Below, piece after piece: positions 58,497 to 64,000 of a stretch of 64,000 bases of DNA. Numbering within the stretch: position 1 is the stretch's first letter; each line of letters opens with the position of its first letter. Both the position numbers and the translations under genes were made by a program. Under the pieces are notes generated by a model. The model did not search any database, had not been told where the DNA came from, and saw only the letters and a list, made by a program, of their open reading frames with translations. This stretch comes from Cinnamomum chago (taxonomy: Eukaryota > Streptophyta > Magnoliopsida > Laurales > Lauraceae), in the NCBI GenBank assembly GCA_038049695.1, contig CP142456.1:68909922-68973921 (forward strand). Direction: 5' to 3'.

Positions 58497-58501
58497 AAGG
58501 G

Positions 58502-58594
58502 TGTATTAAAAAACACTTTGTTTGTGCTTGGATGATTTTACTAGGAAGACTAGAAACAAAGGAATTCCTTCTTAAAAAAAAATGTGGACTGTGA
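58502..58594 (+). pseudogene. LINE remnant, right half
   Basis: Continues in frame from 55730 if the LTR and one AAGGG are removed: GCIKKHFVCAWMILLGRLE then TKEFLLKKKCGL, the start of the zf-RVT domain. The LINE similarity stops at about 58594. Confidence 0.8.
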
Positions 58595-61500
58595 CTTGAT
58601 CCAACTCCAAGTGCAAAGCTTCGATTATAGTAATAACTGGTGAGGTCAGGTCGATCCACAGGGAGTTTTAGAAATAAGGCTTTCCAACTTTGTCACATGC
58701 CCTAAATAAAATCTAATTTTAGCCTAAAATCTATAAAAATACATTCATCATTCCTACTTTAAATCAAAATGAATTACTTTTCAGATTCCTAAATCTAAAA
58801 ACCTAATCTAAAATTAATAACAAATTGCTATAAAAGAACACACAAATTAGAACATCAAATTAGAAACAATCCAAAAATAAAACTAAGAAGCTAAATTAGA
58901 AAAAAAAAAAAAAACCTAAGTTAGAAACCAAATCAATCAAAACATGCTCAACAAAGATTAGTAACAAATCAAATCACTCAAAAAGAAAACAACTCACATT
59001 CTAAAATTAGCATGAAAACCTTACTAAATTAGTTTCCTAAATTAGAAACTAGGTTAGGCAATTAGGGTTAATATATTTCCTAAGTTAGTGAACTGAGTTA
59101 ATCAACACCCTAAAGTTAAGGACTTTCCAAATAAATAAAGATTTTCAAATCATAAAAAATTTAGACAGCATTAAGTCAATTATACCTTATGTTAGGATTT
59201 CCAAATCTTAAGAAACTTCCTAAGTTCTTCAATTAACAAAAATTAGAAAGATCTTTTATTTATGGAAATTATCTAAATAATCTAAAACACAAAATGAGAA
59301 ACTAATCCTAAAGTTAGAAAGTTAGTAATGCAATGTATGCCATGAGATGTTAGAAAAATCTAAGTCTAGAAAACTAGTATGCAGGACTATTTTTATACAT
59401 GATTTTTCCTAGTCTAATGCAACCTAAAATTGATTTTAATGGCTGGGTTTTGAACTACAATGATGCATGAATCAAATAAAAAAAAAGGAAGTAGAAAACG
59501 ATTTAAAGCGAATGAGATATGAGTGTATGAACATGACCTAAAAAAAAAACTGTGCATAAAATTCTGCGCATAAGTGGGTTCGACCAGCCATGTTTGAGCC
59601 ACTGGATCACTATCTTTCCAAAATTATTTTTGCTTGAAATTATGGGGTTTGAAAGTACACTGATCAAACTTTAATTTCCCTAAGTTTCATCGAAATATAA
59701 TGTGTTTTGATCAGATTTCTAATCGCAAACTTTTCACACAAAATCTGTCATGAAATTCTTGCAACATTGTGCTGAATTGTGCACTTTATATTGGGATCCG
59801 AATTTTCAAAAATTATTTGGCCTCGATTATTGACTCAAATCTTTGATTTTTCTTGCTTATTCAATTTCAAACTCCGATTCCAGCAACTTAAACATATCTA
59901 AACTCCACCAATATGAATATGCATGCAATGCTAATTAGTTTCAACCATAAACTATACATAAAAATTCACATAAACATATAAGAAGCATAAGAAGAAAAGA
60001 AAACAACAAATGCTTGAATTTAAATGTGTAGTGTAAAAAAAAAAATGTGTGGATTACATAAAATTAAATGTGTGGATTTTTCAAACAAAAGTAAATGTGT
60101 GGTAATTGCAATAAAAATAAAGGTGTGATAAGTGTGCTCTTTTTTTATTATTATTCTCAAATTGGGTTCATAATGTCTTATTTCAAGCCCTTAGGATCTT
60201 CGGTTGTCAATCCAAGAACAACAACAAGGAAAACACAATTCAAGCATTAATCACATAAGAAAAAGAATAATTAAAAAAATTGCACTTTTACTAATATGCA
60301 ATGTTTTTATATAAAAGATGGAGAAATAAAATTCCAAAAAAAACTAACTACATACTAGGATGAAAGGAACCTCTCTAGTTGAACCTTCAAGTTGGGACAA
60401 GCCTTCTTGAAGAGAGATGAGCTATGGTAGAGAAAGGAGATGGGTGGAATGGTGGAGGAATTACACTAGTGAGGGGTTTTTTTCCTTCATCAAAGGGAGT
60501 GGACGTCCAAGGCTTCTTTAAATAGGGTATGAGCTGCCCTATTCTTTCTCCCTAGTGCCTACTTTGCTGCAAGAATCTCCTTCACTTAGTAAGTCTTCTC
60601 CTTTTTTTCCTCCATTCTATCTTCATGCACTTGTCATATTTCCTTCTTTAGCAAATCTTCCTTTGACTTGACATTTATGAGAGATACATGAGGTGGCAAA
60701 CTCTAAGTTGGAATCAAGAGAAAATTGAATGCCCAATATGTGTAGATTCTTTCCACTTTTGTGTACACATGTGCATGTGTGGGACCCTTTTTTTTTTCCA
60801 TTTCCTATAAGCAAAAAAAAAAAAAAAAGAATTTTATATGAAAAGATAAATTTACCCTTAATTCACGAATGCATGACTGCGGGGTCATCTCTCATGAAAA
60901 GATGAATGAAAATACATTTGAAAAATAAAATTATGAAAATGGCAGGTTTCATGATTTGATGCAAAAATGCTGGGTTTTGATCAAATAATGCATGAATGCA
61001 CTACAATGGATAAAAATGCATAAAATCATGATATGATACTAAATGAGGCTTTAAACTTACCAAAAACAGCCATGAAAATGTGCATTTTTAAGGACTTATC
61101 ACACCCCCCAACCAGCGCTTTGCTAGTCTCTAGCAAAAACTACGAATAAAATGAGGAATCCACAATGACATAATCTATCTTAAAACTAATGAAATGCAAT
61201 GAAAATTGAAATGAATGCATTGCCACTGTAGCTGGCACTCTCGACTGCTTTTAGAGTATGCAGTAAGCCCTTAAACCCTTAGGTTCCCCCTAGTGGACGA
61301 GTTGTGCTTTGTGAGGGTTTGCAGTGAATTTACCCACAAGATTCTATTTTTTTTATTTTTAATTAAAAAGAATACTAGTAGAAACCTAACAAAAACAAAT
61401 GAACTTTTTCAAAAGAAGATTTACAAATACTGGATATTCTCGATCATCAATATTCTCAAAGAAAAGGCAAATTTTTAACTTGGTTCGCAAATCTCATCTT

Positions 61501-62463
61501 TTGGTCCGAAATTCTCGAAATAATGCTAAATTGATCGTGCATGGTGAAATAGTGCGTATACGTGAAAACACATAAGTTTCAAATGATCCGCCAAGATTCC
61601 TGTGAAAACAAGTTTCAATCCAAAATTCTGGGCCACCTAACCTTAGCAAAACTAAAAAATAAAAAAATATCCCTCTTAAGGCACCCATGACGGCTTTCGC
61701 ACAACTATTTTTTCAAAGGCCGTAACAAATTTGTTTTTTTTTCTTTGTTCTCTTTTTTTTTTTTTTTTTTGGTCCCCAATAGTAGGCAACCCTTTTCATT
61801 TGCCCGAATAAATTCACTAGCTTTGTGGCCGACAAAACTAGATGAACCAAGAAACTATAATACTAAGGGTCGGTTTTCCATCATATTTTCAATCCAATCG
61901 TCAAAGAAAAACGGAAACCATAGCTTGGCATTCAAAAACTTTGAAAACATATACAAACTGTGTAAAAGTGAGGGATCAAAATTCAACACATTTCCAAAAA
62001 TCCTTTTCATAAACAAAACAGTAAACCATTGTTCTCTCCTTTTTGCCCAAAGCACCAAAAACCCCCAAAGTTCAAGGTATATCTTTGTTTCATAAAAATC
62101 CTCTCAAAACTTCCTTTTTTCCAAGAATAAACAAAATAACAGATTTTTTTTTCAAAACCTAAAAATTAATAACAAAAATGTGTAAAACTTTTGTCTAAAG
62201 ATGGAAAAGTGTGCTTGCTCCCACCCCTTAACCGATTACTAACATCGTCCTCCATGTGTGAAGGAATGATATGCAATGAACATATGAAACATGAGGAATA
62301 TAAAAAGTAATGGAGGGTAAAGTATAGAAAGCACCTGGGGTATGTTCGAGCTGTTCCCTGTCCAAAGTTAGACAAAACAACAAAAATAACAGGATAAAAC
62401 CTAAACTACTGAGTATACATAATAATATACACAACAATGGGCCACTGTCAGATCCAGGGCCGC
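58595..62463. other. AT-rich sequence, possibly 3' noncoding/LTR region of the adjoining gypsy remnant
   Basis: No gene is seen. Phrases such as 'ggtcgatccacagggag' (58650) and 'aaccagcgctttgctagtct' (61109) are of a kind often seen in noncoding parts of large plant retroelements. I could not find LTR boundaries, a polypurine tract or a repeated terminal sequence within the window. Confidence 0.4.
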
Positions 62464-64000
62464 CTAATCGTGGTAGACAGGATCATTAAGAGAAATTCCT
62501 TCCTCATCAGCTGGTGCAATTTCCAAGAATGGCTTCAATCTTTGACCATTGACTTTGAACGTCTGGCCATCCGTGGGATCATAAATTGTAATAGCACCAT
62601 ATGGAAACACTTCTTTTACAATGAATGGTCCAGTCCAACGGGAGCTAAGTTTGCGAGGAAATAAATGAAAACTAGAATTATAAAGGAGGACCCTCTGCTT
62701 AGGGTGAAAGGATTTTCGCAGAATGTCTTTATCATGAAAGTTATTGGTCCTCTCTTTATAAATTCTTGAGTTTACATAGGCTTCCCTGCGCAACTCATCC
62801 AATTCATTTAATTGCAGTTTCCTCTTGTTCCCAGCTTTATCCATATCAAAGTTAAACTTCTTAATGGCCCTATAAGCTTTGTGTTCCAGTTCCACCGGGA
62901 GGTGGCATGCTTTCCCATTGATGAGCCGGTAGGGAGACATTCCGATTGGAGTCTTAAAAGTAGTCCGGTAAGCCCATAGGATCATTCAATCTCATTGTCC
63001 AATCTCTCCGATTAGGGCTTACTGTAGTCTCCAATATTCTTTTAATTTCTTGATTCAACACTTCCACTTGCCCACTGGTATGTGGGTGATAAGGGGTAGA
63101 CACTTTATGGGCGATCCCATACTGTTTCATCAAGGCTTCAAATGCCCGATTGCAAAAGTGCAAACCCCCATCAATGATGATGGCTCGTGGAGTACCAAAA
63201 CGAGAAAATATATATTTTTTTAAAAATTTCTGGACTGCTTTAGAATCATTCTCCCGGTAGGGAATAACCTCTATCCACTTGGACACATAGTCCATAGCCA
63301 CTAAGATATATATATATATATATATATAACCAAAACTCGGAGGAAATAGACCCATGAAATCAATGCCCCATACATCAAAAAGATCAACTAGCAGAATGGG
63401 ATTTAGTGGCATCACGTTTCTTTTGGAAATTGTGCCTAACTTCTGGCAGCGATCACAGGCTTTGCAAAAATTGTAAACATCCTTATACAATGTGGGCCAA
63501 TAGAAACCACTTTGAAGAATCTTATGAATTGTCTTTTTACTTGAAAAGTGGCCCCCACATGCCTGTGTATAAGAAAAGGAGATGACACTGTGTATCTTAT
63601 TATCCGGCACGCATCTCCTAATTATTTGGTATGGGCAGTATTTAAACAGATATGGATCATCCCAGAAAGAATATCGAACCTGAGAAATGAAAGAATTCCT
63701 ATCTTGCTTCGTCCAATGCACATGAGTGTTGCCCATAGCAAGATAGTTTGCGATATCAACGTACCAAGGGGATTGATGTACTGCAAAAAGATGTTCATCC
63801 GGGAAACTGTCCCGGATTGGTGTTGGTTCAATGGTGTCGGAAAGGACTAGCCTAGATAGATGATCAGCCACGACATTCTCTACTCTCTTCTTATCCTTAA
63901 TTTCTAAGTTAAATTCTTAGAGTAGGAGGATCCATCTAATAAGTCTGGGCTTTGCATCATTATTTGATAGAAGGTACTTTAGTGCAGAGTGATCAGTGAA
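62464..64000 (-). pseudogene. Ty3/gypsy retrotransposon RNase H end and integrase, decayed
   Basis: Reading the - strand from 64000: the end of the RNase H region (FTDHSALKYLLSNNDAKPRL), a linker with VADHLSRL, then integrase. The integrase zinc-binding part has CGGHF and CKACDRCQK; the DDE core shows WGIDFMG, IIIDGGLHF and SGQVEV (Asp, Asp, Glu present). The C-terminal part ends [12 protein letters not shown] without a chromodomain, suggesting the Athila/Tat side of Ty3/gypsy. Breaks: TAA stop at 63917-63919, frameshift at about 62954-62985, a TA microsatellite in the core at 63305-63328, and loss of the first zinc-binding His (Tyr-like SYTQ instead). Upstream protease and reverse transcriptase lie outside the window. 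Confidence 0.88.
63305..63328. repeat. (TA)n microsatellite inside integrase codons
   Basis: Twelve TA units add an Ile-Tyr run ([15 protein letters not shown]) where relatives have a short FGYxYILVA segment; the frame is preserved. Confidence 0.85.

Noticed and set aside
58595-62463. Possible 3' LTR of the gypsy remnant
   Set aside because: No second copy, no clear polypurine tract and no TG..CA boundaries could be shown within the window.

Overview
The window is nuclear DNA of a flowering plant. Evidence: spliced GT-AG genes with long, transposon-filled introns, plant-only gene families, and many plant-type repeats (tRNA-derived SINEs, MITEs, solo LTRs, L1-type LINE pieces, a Ty3/gypsy remnant). 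Background is AT-rich. Large introns and many 'gggccc'-type repeats would fit a magnoliid-like or other repeat-rich genome, but I cannot fix the species.

Four host genes can be rebuilt from the sequence. (1) 2197-12262, + strand: the 3' seven coding exons of a REVEILLE (RVE6/RVE8-like) one-repeat MYB clock transcription factor; its first exon lies left of the window. (2) 15341-27234, - strand: a complete ten-exon gene for a 1042-residue eIF4E-binding protein of the plant CBE1/4E-T-like family, with an intact YxxxxL-Phi motif; it is convergent with RVE. (3) 40338-41327, - strand: intronless plastid division-site ATPase MinD. (4) 45768-50115, - strand: five-exon GH28 polygalacturonase-like enzyme of the clade lacking the classical G-H-G motif.

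The rest is mostly mobile DNA, much of it datable by structure. Two solo LTRs with perfect 5-bp target duplications (29776-32326, TAAGG; 55731-58496, AAGGG) appear to belong to one family; the second sits inside an L1-type LINE remnant and its removal rejoins the LINE reading frame exactly. A hAT-type MITE (11384-11886, 8-bp TSD CCCATATG) and a near-perfect 52-bp-arm hairpin MITE (6692-6833, 9-bp TSD) lie in RVE introns. CBE1 introns contain a nested insertion (a 1-kb element with 8-10 bp flanking repeats inside an older repeat) and a palindromic MITE cluster. The right edge holds a decayed Ty3/gypsy RNase H-integrase region on the - strand.

The most interesting structure is a pair of related, same-orientation elements (about 43368-45131 and 52704-54868) on either side of the polygalacturonase gene. 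They share ends and a degenerate T-rich satellite array but carry different GC-richer interiors. One interior is a broken fragment of a U-box/ARM-repeat E3 ligase gene; the other is unidentified. This looks like a gene-fragment-capturing (Pack-type) DNA transposon family.
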